Origin: Kiritimatiellia bacterium
GTDB lineage: Bacteria > Verrucomicrobiota > Kiritimatiellia > UBA8416
Direction of reading: 5' to 3'
Length of the DNA: 9,633 nucleotides
Assembly: GCA_007126175.1 (NCBI GenBank)
Contig: SLBU01000191.1
Location: 1-9,633, forward strand
This document shows positions 1-7,281 of this stretch, one piece after another (within the stretch, counting starts at the first letter, position 1; each line of letters starts with the position of its first letter). Below the pieces are notes generated by a model, which made no database searches, had not been told where the DNA came from, and was given only the letters and a program-made list of their open reading frames with translations. The translations under genes and the position numbers were made by a program.

Positions 1-195
1 ACCCACACGCAGCCGCCCTTCTCGGCCCTCTTTGCCGTCAACATGGCACTCACTACCTACAATGGCTGGGTTTTTGCCGACACCGAATTGCATGGCTGGC
101 TCGAAGAAGCGGGCTTTACCCACTGCACCACCCGGCCCGTCCCTCCCCCCATGCCCCACTGGCTCGTCACCGCCACCAAAGCTATTTTATCTTAA
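1..195 (+). CDS. C-terminal fragment of a probable SAM-dependent O-methyltransferase
   Basis: An open reading frame enters from the left edge in frame 1 and ends at TAA 193-195, leaving 64 visible residues. The segment SALFAVNMALTTYNGW, then WLEEAGF, then a proline-rich stretch and HWLVTATK, follows the usual end of class I SAM methyltransferases of the O-methyltransferase (Methyltransf_2) type. In that family a strand and helix with an N-M-L/A pattern is followed by a W-L-x-x-A-G-F helix and strand and a final strand ending in A-x-K. The SAM-binding glycine motif would lie upstream of the window and is not visible, so the substrate cannot be inferred. The internal ATG at 43 is not a likely start, because the frame is open and family-like from base 1. 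The next gene on the same strand begins 175 bases downstream. The superfamily assignment is fairly good; the exact family is uncertain. Confidence 0.6.
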   Translation, partial: THTQPPFSALFAVNMALTTYNGWVFADTELHGWLEEAGFTHCTTRPVPPPMPHWLVTATKAILS

Positions 196-279
196 GCAAC
201 ATGCCAACATCAAACCGATAGCGTTTCTCATCTTACCGCATGCCCCCTGTGTGCTTTTCATCAATCGCCCTCTACTTGT

Positions 280-316
280 TTGTAATTGACAATGTGGCAG
301 AAATATACACGATACA
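280..316 (+). promoter_or_regulatory. Candidate sigma70-type promoter before the DUF6172 gene
   Basis: This is the most promoter-like stretch in the 175-base gap between the methyltransferase end and the DUF6172 gene. TTGACA (286-291) is a perfect -35 hexamer, but the nearest -10-like GATACA (311-316) gives a long 19-base spacer. An overlapping alternative is TTGTAA (280-285) with TATACA (304-309) at 18 bases. An imperfect inverted repeat, TTGT-N5-ACAA (280-292), lies over the -35 region and could be an operator. This is a judgement by eye only; the rest of 196-370 shows no gene. Confidence 0.35.
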
Positions 317-370
317 AGCCCAGAGCGTGCGCGTTTTGGCACATGGCAAAATGGCGGCGCAAGGCTTATT

Positions 371-679
371 ATGAAAAAAACATTTACATTGACGCACCCG
401 AAAATCAAGCTGCCACGACTTTTTGAAGCCGTGAAAAGCGACATTCGCAAGTATATGAAGCGCGAGCGGCGCAAAGAACTTCCGGCGGGCGTCGACTTCT
501 GGGATTTCACCTGCAAGTTCGGGGCAACCGAGGATACGGCGCAACCCGTTCATCCCGCGGAGCTTAGCAAGCGCATTGACGAAGCCGAAAAGCAACAGTT
601 GACATCGTTCTACGTGGAAGTGTTGGCAACACCAGGCTATCGCCAGAAAAAGCCCGCCCCCGTTCCCCCGGTTACCTAG
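371..679 (+). CDS. DUF6172 family conserved hypothetical protein
   Basis: This 102-residue protein begins MKKTFTLTHPKIK and has a basic stretch, IRKYMKRERRKELP (about residues 25-38), then GVDFWDFTCKFGAT (40-53), a short helix with ELSKRIDEAE, a TSFYVEVLA strand, and a lysine- and proline-rich tail. I recognise this pattern from memory as the DUF6172 family of small proteobacterial proteins; the length fits. The strongly basic helix followed by FWDF suggests a compact nucleic-acid- or phosphate-binding fold, but that is inference and no function is known to me. There is no signal peptide or membrane segment. The ATG is preceded by CAAGG (360-364) with a 6-base spacing, which supports the start. 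It ends 56 bases before the transporter gene on the same strand, so the two may be cotranscribed. Confidence 0.8.
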   Translation: MKKTFTLTHPKIKLPRLFEAVKSDIRKYMKRERRKELPAGVDFWDFTCKFGATEDTAQPVHPAELSKRIDEAEKQQLTSFYVEVLATPGYRQKKPAPVPPVT

Positions 680-735
680 GATCTGCGGTTTCTTTCGCCT
701 CGACGTCATGCCGCCTGCACAGATAGGATGCTCGC

Positions 736-2964
736 ATGTCTGACAAAACCGGCGGCAATCAATTCGGGGCCTTCAAAGGTGTATTCACGCCGAGTATTCT
801 CACGATTCTCGGCGTCATCATGTATCTGCGCTTTGGCTGGGTGCTCGGAAATCTGGGTCTCCCGCTCACGCTACTGGTGGTCACGCTGGCCACCAGCGTA
901 ACATGCCTCACCGGCCTCTCGCTTGCCGCCACGGCCACCAATATGCATATCGGCGGCGGGGGGGCCTACTATATCATCTCCCGCTCGCTTGGCATCGAGA
1001 TTGGTTCCGCTATCGGCGTGCCCCTGTTTCTGGCCCAATCCATCGGCGTGGCCTTCTATATCTCGGGGTTTGCCGAAGCCTTTACCCGCGTCGTCCCCGT
1101 GGAGAATATCACCGCCCTGCTGCCCTTCGCGATCACGCCGGAACGCTTTGTGGCCGTCATTACACTGATCCTGCTTACCGCGATTGCCCTGATCTCGGCC
1201 AATCTCGCCCTCAAGACCCAGATGCTCATCCTCGCCCTGATCGTCGTTTCGCTCATCTCCTTCTTTCTCGGCAGTAGTGAATCGGTTCCGGCACCTTCGG
1301 ATCTGTCGCAACGGATTCCCCCGCTGCCCTTCTGGGTCGTGTTTGCCGTTTTCTTCCCAGCCGTGACCGGGATCGAGGCGGGCATTGCCATGTCCGGCGA
1401 CTTGAAAGACCCTGCCAAGGCCCTGCCACGCGGCACCCTCGGTGCCGTCCTCGCCGGATATATCACCTATATGTTGATACCTGTGTTTCTCTACCGACTC
1501 GTCCCGGATCGCCAAGTCCTCATACAGGAATCGATGGTCATGCAGCAAGTCGCCCGATGGGGGATCCTCATTGTCCTCGGGGTCTGGGCCGCCACCCTCT
1601 CCAGCGCACTCGGCTCCCTGCTGGGGGCACCACGCACGCTCCAGGCCCTCAGCCGCGACCGGGTCACGCCGCGCCTGCTCGGCCGCGGCTATGGCCCCGC
1701 CCAGGAACCACGCAATGCCATGCTGCTCACCTTTCTCGTGGCACTCACCGCAATCTTGCTTGGCGACCTGAACATGCTGGCCCCCGTGCTTACCATGTTT
1801 TTCCTCACATCCTACGGATTGATCAACCTCTCGGCCGGACTGGAAGGACTCATTGACAGCCCCACCTGGCGCCCGGATTTCCGGGTAAGACCCGCTATCT
1901 CCCTCGCTGGAGCGGCCATCTGTTTCCTCATGATGCTCATGATTGATGCCGGGGCCACCGTTGTGGCAGGCATCGTAACCGGCACCATCTACTTCTGGAT
2001 GAAACGGCGTAACCTCGGTTCCCAGTGGGGCGACATGCGCTACGGCATCCTCATGCTACTGGCACGCTTTGCCATCGGGCGCCTGGCCAAACGCCAGGAA
2101 ACCGCTGAGCGCACCTGGCGCCCCAATATTCTCGTCCTGAGCGGGTCGCCCCAGAAGCGCTGGTACCTCATCGAGCTCGCGCGTGCGCTGGTCCGCGGCC
2201 CCAGTTGCGTAACCGTTGCCACCGTGATTCCTCCACAGGAAGGCGGCGAAAACCGGATACATAAACTACAAGACACCATCCAGTCTTTTCTGCATAAGCG
2301 CGGATCCGATGCGCTCGTCAAAATCGTCGAAGAGGATGACATCATCACCGGACTGGAAGTTCTCATCAAAGGCTACGGCTTCGGGCCCATCACCCCGAAC
2401 TTGATCTTGATGGGCGAAACAGAAGTGCCCGACGCGATGGATCGCTTTGCGGGCCTGATCCAGCAGATTCACCGGCTGCACCGAAATCTCGTGCTCGTGC
2501 GCGAACCCGCCGAAGCGCCCCCACCGGTATCCTCGGGGCGCATCGACATCTGGTGGCGCGGCCGCCAAAGCAACATCGGGCTCACCCTCACGCTAGCCTA
2601 TCTGCTGCAACGCGGCGGCTATTTCGAAAATGCCCAGATCCGGATCAAACGCATTACCGAAAGCGACAACGAACAGGATACCTCCGAAAAGGCCCTGCGC
2701 GAGCATATCCAGGCGCAACGCCTGGAAGTCGAAATCGAAACCGTGGTGCGCACTGACAGCGGAAGCATCATGGAACAAATCCGGAGCGCCTCTGCCGATG
2801 CCGCGCTCGTCTGCATGGGCCTGCGTCCCCCCGCCCCGGAAGAAAGCGCCGAAGCGTACGCCGGCTACTACCGCGGACTGATCGCTGCGACAGAAGGGCT
2901 CCCTCTGCTGCTCGTACTCGCCGCCGGTGAAATCGACTATCGCGCCATCATCGGCCTACGATAG
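736..2964 (+). CDS. SLC12-type cation-chloride cotransporter family permease (APC superfamily)
   Basis: This 742-residue inner-membrane transporter resembles the Na-K-Cl/K-Cl cotransporter (SLC12) branch of the amino acid-polyamine-cation superfamily. The signatures in order are GVFTPSILTILGVIMYLRFG (15-34, first broken helix); GGGGAYYIISRSLG (73-86), which matches the NKCC GGAYYLISRSLG motif; VAFYISGFAEA (105-115); PAVTGIEAGIAMSGDLKDP (208-226), which matches the cotransporter TGI-x-AG-x-x-SGDL motif; and GAPRTLQALSRDRVTP (297-312). About twelve hydrophobic segments fill residues 15-425. Residues about 460-742 form a soluble C-terminal region with alternating beta strands and helices, for example NILVLSG (464-470) and ALVCMGL (690-696), as in the regulatory domain of this family. 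Family knowledge predicts electroneutral symport of chloride with K+ and/or Na+; the ion choice cannot be read here. The start is supported by TAGGA (724-728) seven bases upstream. The length is complete and the frame intact. Confidence 0.88.
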   Translation: MSDKTGGNQFGAFKGVFTPSILTILGVIMYLRFGWVLGNLGLPLTLLVVTLATSVTCLTGLSLAATATNMHIGGGGAYYIISRSLGIEIGSAIGVPLFLAQSIGVAFYISGFAEAFTRVVPVENITALLPFAITPERFVAVITLILLTAIALISANLALKTQMLILALIVVSLISFFLGSSESVPAPSDLSQRIPPLPFWVVFAVFFPAVTGIEAGIAMSGDLKDPAKALPRGTLGAVLAGYITYMLIPVFLYRLVPDRQVLIQESMVMQQVARWGILIVLGVWAATLSSALGSLLGAPRTLQALSRDRVTPRLLGRGYGPAQEPRNAMLLTFLVALTAILLGDLNMLAPVLTMFFLTSYGLINLSAGLEGLIDSPTWRPDFRVRPAISLAGAAICFLMMLMIDAGATVVAGIVTGTIYFWMKRRNLGSQWGDMRYGILMLLARFAIGRLAKRQETAERTWRPNILVLSGSPQKRWYLIELARALVRGPSCVTVATVIPPQEGGENRIHKLQDTIQSFLHKRGSDALVKIVEEDDIITGLEVLIKGYGFGPITPNLILMGETEVPDAMDRFAGLIQQIHRLHRNLVLVREPAEAPPPVSSGRIDIWWRGRQSNIGLTLTLAYLLQRGGYFENAQIRIKRITESDNEQDTSEKALREHIQAQRLEVEIETVVRTDSGSIMEQIRSASADAALVCMGLRPPAPEESAEAYAGYYRGLIAATEGLPLLLVLAAGEIDYRAIIGLR

Positions 2965-3088
2965 CCTGTAGCTGCACCGCCCACCGCGGTTATCCCGGTG
3001 GAGGGAAACGCTGAAAGGAGATTTTTTCGACGTTCTTCCCCACCGGCGCAAGGTCGGCAGGATCGCCAAAAAACGCCAAGGGGTCCCC
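2965..3088. other. Convergent intergenic region with a GC-rich hairpin
   Basis: These 124 bases lie between the stop codons of the transporter (plus strand) and the flavoprotein (minus strand). A perfect 6-bp stem, CCACCG (2981-2986) with CGGTGG (2996-3001), encloses a 9-base loop. No U-run follows directly; the T6 run at 3022-3027 is about 20 bases further on. On the minus strand a T6 run (complement of 3068-3073) follows the flavoprotein stop, but only a tight GGGG-CCCC palindrome precedes it, too short to fold well. Termination of one or both converging genes here is likely from position, but neither site is a textbook intrinsic terminator. Confidence 0.3.
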
Positions 3089-6000
3089 TCACCCGTAGAC
3101 ATCTTCCAGATACTGTTCTGTGCGCCGCAGATGCTTGCCATAGGCTTCGGCCTCTTCGGGCGACAGGTTGCCGGCGCGCGCCGCACATTCCACCAGGGCC
3201 GCAAACACATCATGCGCCATCTCGGTGGCGCCACTTACGTATACCCGCGCTCCCGACTCGAGCCATTCATAGATTTCCGTGGCATGTTCCAGCAGCTTGT
3301 GGTGCACATAGACTTTGTTCTGTTGGTCTCGTGAAAAAGCCGTCGTCAAGCGCGTCAAAGTACCATTTTTCAGATAGTCTTCCCATTCGTCACGATACAG
3401 GAAATCGGTCGTCTCATACGGATTTCCGAAGAATAGCCAGCTTTGGCCGACGGGTTCGGAATGCGGCAAGAGTGCCCGCTCCTGCATAAACGCCCGGAAA
3501 GGGGCAACGCCCGTTCCGGCCCCGATCATGATCAGCGGTACGGTGTGCTCCGCTGGCATGCGAAATCCCTCATTAGGCCGAATAAAAACAGAAACCGGAT
3601 CTCCCGCCTCCACGCGATCTGCCAGATAGGTTGAAACCATCCCTTCGCGATCACGACCATGCGCATGATAGCGCAGCGCCCCGACCAGCAAATCGAGCCG
3701 TTCCGGATGGCGTACCTGTGCCGAGGTGATCGAGAACAGACGGGCAGGCGCCACCCGCAGCACCGTCAACACATCCTCAGGTTCGTATGTTGCCGGATAA
3801 TCCTTCACCAAATCCACAAAATCCCGCCCATAGATATACGCCTTGAGCCGCGCATCATCGGCCAGAATAGCATCCAGTTCCGGGCTCTTGGCCAAGGCAT
3901 TATGCTGCGCGATCACCGAGGGGATCAATACCGTCAGCTCCCGCGTCTTCAAGGCATGCGCCAGGGACTGACCACCGGCGAGCATCGTCGCACCATCCAA
4001 CTGCAGAGCCGCCAGCACAGCCTGGATCAAGGCATCCGAATTGTGCGCAATCACGCCACAGGTATCGCCGGGCAAATAGTGCAGACTGGGCTTATCGATG
4101 ATGAACTCGACATGATAGGTTTCCTTGGGCGAGCCAGCCCCATTCAGATTGCGCTTGGTCTGAAGCATTGCGAGATAAGGGTTGTGGGGCGAATAGCCTT
4201 CCGCCTCCTCTTCCGGCACAACCTCAACCGGTACATCCATCTGCCCGGCCTTGTGCGGTAAGATCGCCTCGAACACAGACTGGGTCCAGCGCGCCGCGGC
4301 TGCATGAAAATCCAGATCCGCATCGAGCCGATCACTGATCCGCTGCCCGCCAGCCGCTTCCAACATCGCATCCAGATCAGCACCCGCCTTACAATAGTGA
4401 ATGTAGCTTTTATCTCCCAGCGCCAGAACCGCAAAGCGTACATCCGTGAGCCGCGGAAGATCCCCACGCTGCAAATATTCAAACAGCTCCTCGGCAGCCG
4501 CCGGCGGTTCCCCTTCGCCATATGTGCTGATAATCGCAAGCAGATTCTTTTCGGTGGCCAAATCGGCAGGTTGGTAGTGGCCCATATTCAACATCTTGAC
4601 CGGTATCCCCAGTGCCGCCGCCTGCGATACGAACCGTTTGGCAATGTGCTTTCCGTTCCCACTGTGCGACGCTACCAGTAATGTCCAGACCTCCGCATTC
4701 GGATCGGATAGATCAACCGCGGGCACATCCTCCTCGGGCGCAACGTATTGCAGAACCGGAAGCGCGACCGTCTTGCGCCGGGCCTCCGCTGGCAGCAATG
4801 CCGCCAGTACCTCGCTCAGCCGCGCACTGCACGCCTCCAGTTGCTCCTGTATCTGCTCCCGGGCCGCCGCGGTTTCCTCGATCAGGGAAGCCACTAACTC
4901 ACGGTAATACGCGATCCCCTCGGAAAGATTCACATGAAACTCTTCGATATCCGACTCTTTCGATTTTCCAAATCCCGCATTCAGATCTGCAATCAAATTC
5001 TCCAGAAAATCGATATTGAGCCAGAGTTCCTTGATGAACATGTGCGGCCGGTCAGGCCGATTGAGTAACGCACCACGCCCGTAAATGTGATCGATCATCT
5101 CTTGTAAATGGACAACACGATCATAATACGCAATATTCGGCCCCGGACAAACGGCCGGAAACCGGCCCTCCTCCTTGGGAATATCTTGCAGTACGAAAGC
5201 CGTATCGCCGAGATCACTGCAGATGCAGGACTTGGCCAAAACCTTGCGGGTGTGCACATCCAACTCATCCGGCGGTAACGACAGGGCCTTCAATGCCGCC
5301 AGTTTCAGTGCCTGATACTGGCGCGAGGCCGTACAGATCGGCTGCTCCGTAAATTCCGTATTGCTGACCAAGTGGCCCAGTGGACATGAGCTACCTGGGG
5401 TATCCGCCCCGATTAATGCCTGCTTATGCAATTCACTCTGCGACGTCTTGAGATTATGAAAGGGGACCCCAAGCGGCGAAACATCACTGAGATACACATC
5501 CTCCTCTTTCGCCCCCTGCAACTTGGCAAGGGTATCCGGCTCCACTTGGGTTGCCTCCGGAACCAGCAAGAAGGGCGTACCCCAACCCGTGCTATCAATG
5601 CCATACAGACGTCGTAGGGCCGTATCCTCAGCCGCCGTCCCGATGCCCCCTTGCGCCGTCACCCGGAAGGGAACAAAATTCTCGGGGACCGTATGTTTTT
5701 GCGCGGCCAATGCCTTGCGGCAGAGCGCGCTCAAATCACGATTCAGTTTTTCCCGCTTCGCGCAGAGTTCGGCAAAAACCGGACCGATCAGGTTCCCGTT
5801 GCCCGCAAAGGCGTGCCCGCCACAATTGAGCCCCGACTCCATCCGGTATTCCGAAACCCATAGTCCCTTCTTGGCAAAAAAACGCCCTTGGATTTCAGCG
5901 GAGCGGTAATCACTGATCTTGAGAATAATCTGCTTTTTTATCCAACCGGTCTCGTCCGCAAAAAAATCTGGAAACGTGCTGAAGTACGCATACAGCCGTC

Positions 6001-6592
6001 GATTCAGCCCCGCTGATAGCACGATCCCGGAGGTCAATGTACTATTGGCATACCCGCGCAGTGCCGATAGGGCATCGGAATCGGTCTCCGGCAGCGGCTC
6101 GCACAACTTGTCAAAATTTGCACGATCCAGCTTGGTCATGATATTCACATTGATCCAACCTGGCACAATCTGCGCACGCAGCTTGTCCTGCAGCCGGGTT
6201 TTTTCGGCAGGCGAAGCCGTCAGCATCTGCTGATATTGCAGACGCAAGGGGGCATCATCCGGCAACAGCGCAAAATATTTGGTGATCTCACTGCCCGGAA
6301 CAAATTCGGAGGCACGCAGGGCCTCGAACTGGCGGCGCACAATTCGATCGACCAGATTGAGGTATTCGGTAATTCGCCGGGCCCGCCAATCGCGATCGTA
6401 CTTGTTAATCGGCGTATAGGGCTCACCATATTCCGCTGCGTACTTGCCCCGCATCGCTTCGATCAACGTGTCATCGACGAGCGAGATAACCGAGGAAATC
6501 CCGTAGCGCGCCACGCGCAGTGGGCTGTCCACGGTAAACCCCGTACCCATAACGGGGATATGAAACGTATGTTGAGAATGATGTATATGCAT
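3089..6592 (-). CDS. Fused flavoprotein: NPD-like TIM-barrel domain plus CysJ-type NADPH diflavin reductase
   Basis: The protein has 1167 residues. Residues about 8-390 resemble the FMN TIM barrel of nitronate monooxygenase/FabK/PfaD: PVMGTGFT (13-20), a GGH motif (C257-G-G-H260), AQGGIGTAAED (313-323, phosphate-binding loop) and GWGTPFLLVPEA (336-347). Residues 391-490 carry C403, C420, C456, C458 and C482, possible metal ligands. Residues about 545-605 look like a helical, coiled-coil-prone linker. Residues about 632-1167 are a complete CysJ-like module. Its flavodoxin has ASHSGNGKHIA (641-651), STYGEGEPP (689-697) and LALGDKSY (723-730). The FAD site is RLFSITSAQ (951-959), and the NADPH site has GAGTGVAPFRAFMQER (1024-1039), LFFGNP (1053-1058) and SRDQQNKVYV (1087-1096), whose Ser-Arg suggests NADPH over NADH. 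The C-terminus YLEDVYG is family-typical. The start at 6592 is preferred over 6766 because the latter lies inside torD and AAGGA sits upstream of 6592. No signal peptide or membrane segment is seen. It is the last gene of the molybdoenzyme cluster. The CysJ part is certain; the barrel call is inference. Confidence 0.85.
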   Translation of the reverse strand: MHIHHSQHTFHIPVMGTGFTVDSPLRVARYGISSVISLVDDTLIEAMRGKYAAEYGEPYTPINKYDRDWRARRITEYLNLVDRIVRRQFEALRASEFVPGSEITKYFALLPDDAPLRLQYQQMLTASPAEKTRLQDKLRAQIVPGWINVNIMTKLDRANFDKLCEPLPETDSDALSALRGYANSTLTSGIVLSAGLNRRLYAYFSTFPDFFADETGWIKKQIILKISDYRSAEIQGRFFAKKGLWVSEYRMESGLNCGGHAFAGNGNLIGPVFAELCAKREKLNRDLSALCRKALAAQKHTVPENFVPFRVTAQGGIGTAAEDTALRRLYGIDSTGWGTPFLLVPEATQVEPDTLAKLQGAKEEDVYLSDVSPLGVPFHNLKTSQSELHKQALIGADTPGSSCPLGHLVSNTEFTEQPICTASRQYQALKLAALKALSLPPDELDVHTRKVLAKSCICSDLGDTAFVLQDIPKEEGRFPAVCPGPNIAYYDRVVHLQEMIDHIYGRGALLNRPDRPHMFIKELWLNIDFLENLIADLNAGFGKSKESDIEEFHVNLSEGIAYYRELVASLIEETAAAREQIQEQLEACSARLSEVLAALLPAEARRKTVALPVLQYVAPEEDVPAVDLSDPNAEVWTLLVASHSGNGKHIAKRFVSQAAALGIPVKMLNMGHYQPADLATEKNLLAIISTYGEGEPPAAAEELFEYLQRGDLPRLTDVRFAVLALGDKSYIHYCKAGADLDAMLEAAGGQRISDRLDADLDFHAAAARWTQSVFEAILPHKAGQMDVPVEVVPEEEAEGYSPHNPYLAMLQTKRNLNGAGSPKETYHVEFIIDKPSLHYLPGDTCGVIAHNSDALIQAVLAALQLDGATMLAGGQSLAHALKTRELTVLIPSVIAQHNALAKSPELDAILADDARLKAYIYGRDFVDLVKDYPATYEPEDVLTVLRVAPARLFSITSAQVRHPERLDLLVGALRYHAHGRDREGMVSTYLADRVEAGDPVSVFIRPNEGFRMPAEHTVPLIMIGAGTGVAPFRAFMQERALLPHSEPVGQSWLFFGNPYETTDFLYRDEWEDYLKNGTLTRLTTAFSRDQQNKVYVHHKLLEHATEIYEWLESGARVYVSGATEMAHDVFAALVECAARAGNLSPEEAEAYGKHLRRTEQYLEDVYG

Positions 6593-6603
6593 AAATAAGA
6601 AAA

Positions 6604-6608
6604 TCCTT
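6604..6608 (-). promoter_or_regulatory. Ribosome binding site that decides the flavoprotein start
   Basis: AAGGA on the minus strand (TCCTT on plus) lies 11 bases upstream of the ATG at 6590-6592. The spacing is slightly long but usable. It favours the MHIHH start over the longer open frame that would begin inside the chaperone gene at 6766. Confidence 0.5.
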
Positions 6609-6625
6609 GTGTGAATAATGGGGCA

Positions 6626-6664
6626 AAGATACTCACAATCCCCCCGATTGATCAAACCCAATCG
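6626..6664 (-). promoter_or_regulatory. Hairpin and weak promoter-like sequence between the chaperone and flavoprotein genes
   Basis: Just past the chaperone stop, the transcript contains CGATTG (6659-6664), an 8-base spacer and CAATCG (6645-6650), a perfect 6-bp stem. The same CAATC can also pair with a second GATTG just downstream across a G-run, so two mutually exclusive short hairpins are possible. A G-run rather than a U-run follows, so this is not an intrinsic terminator. TTGATC (6650-6655) and TATCTT (6626-6631), with an 18-base spacer, form a weak -35/-10 pair that could give the flavoprotein its own promoter. All of this was read by eye and is low in confidence. Confidence 0.25.
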
Positions 6665-6669
6665 ATCAT

Positions 6670-7281
6670 CTATGCTGAAACGACCGTTTTCAGCAATTCG
6701 GCCGCCACGCGATAAAAGGGCTGCTTGGTAGCCGCAATAACTTGCGCCGCAAAGGCTGGCATCCATTGGCCAGCGTGCTCCTGCAGAAAGGCTTGCGCAA
6801 TCGCAAGACTCTCGTCGGGGGTGTGCCCGGTATCGCCCGAATAAACGAATGCCAGAAACAAGAGTTCCACGGCTACATGGTCTGGCAATTCCGTGCCCCG
6901 CTGGCCGTCAAAAACCACACCGCTTTGCGCATAGAGCGCATGCACGGCTTGCGTACGCGCTGTCATGATCTTGTCTTCACCAAAATAGCAGGATTCATAC
7001 GGACGCACCGATGCCTGCGCCGGGCCAATAAACAGCCGGGTATATTCGCGCTGCAACACCAATAAACGGGCAGGATCCGGCACAGCCCACGTTTCCGCGA
7101 GCACATCGAACCCCGCCAGATCCATGGCCGGATAGGCCTTGGCAAAAGCCTCACGCCCCAACCGGAAAAATTCTGGATCCAAAATTTCGGCCTCCGGCTG
7201 TGCAAAAGCTGCCGATAACCAATGATAGACCTCGCCGCGTGCACGCAGCCGCGCCTCCCTCGTCACTGCCGCGTCACTCAC
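6670..7281 (-). CDS. TorD/DmsD family molybdoenzyme maturation chaperone
   Basis: This 203-residue, mainly helical cytoplasmic protein belongs to the TorD/DmsD/NarJ redox-enzyme maturation family. The diagnostic pieces are EYTRLFIGP (79-87), RPYESCYFGED (93-103) and LPDHVAVELLFLAF (132-145), matching the family's E-Y-x-x-L-F-x-x-P, P-x-E-S and D-H-x-x-x-E-L patterns. Such chaperones bind a partner molybdoenzyme apoprotein, assist Mo-bis-MGD insertion and, where a Tat signal exists, hold back export until cofactor loading. The start is a GTG at 7279-7281, and the GTGA overlap with the stop of the Fe-S subunit gene indicates translational coupling; GGGAG about 8 bases upstream within that gene could serve as ribosome binding site. 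Its partner is presumably the molybdopterin subunit two genes upstream. The length is normal for the family and the frame is intact. Confidence 0.88.
   Translation of the reverse strand: MSDAAVTREARLRARGEVYHWLSAAFAQPEAEILDPEFFRLGREAFAKAYPAMDLAGFDVLAETWAVPDPARLLVLQREYTRLFIGPAQASVRPYESCYFGEDKIMTARTQAVHALYAQSGVVFDGQRGTELPDHVAVELLFLAFVYSGDTGHTPDESLAIAQAFLQEHAGQWMPAFAAQVIAATKQPFYRVAAELLKTVVSA

Noticed and set aside
272..709. 145-codon open frame on the minus strand over the DUF6172 gene
   Set aside because: It is antisense to a recognisable DUF6172 protein and carries no motif of its own.
871..1548. 225-codon open frame on the minus strand opposite the cotransporter
   Set aside because: It lies wholly antisense to a gene with clear family motifs; its composition (Gly, Asp, His, Arg rich) is that of a reverse-frame shadow and it has no recognisable domain.
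3080..3088. GGGG-T-CCCC palindrome next to the flavoprotein stop as a terminator stem
   Set aside because: It has a one-base centre and cannot form a stable hairpin loop; the nearby T-run alone is not enough.
6593..6766. Upstream extension of the flavoprotein to a start at 6766
   Set aside because: The extra 58 residues overlap the chaperone coding region, show no family-like sequence, and an AAGGA site precedes the ATG at 6592.
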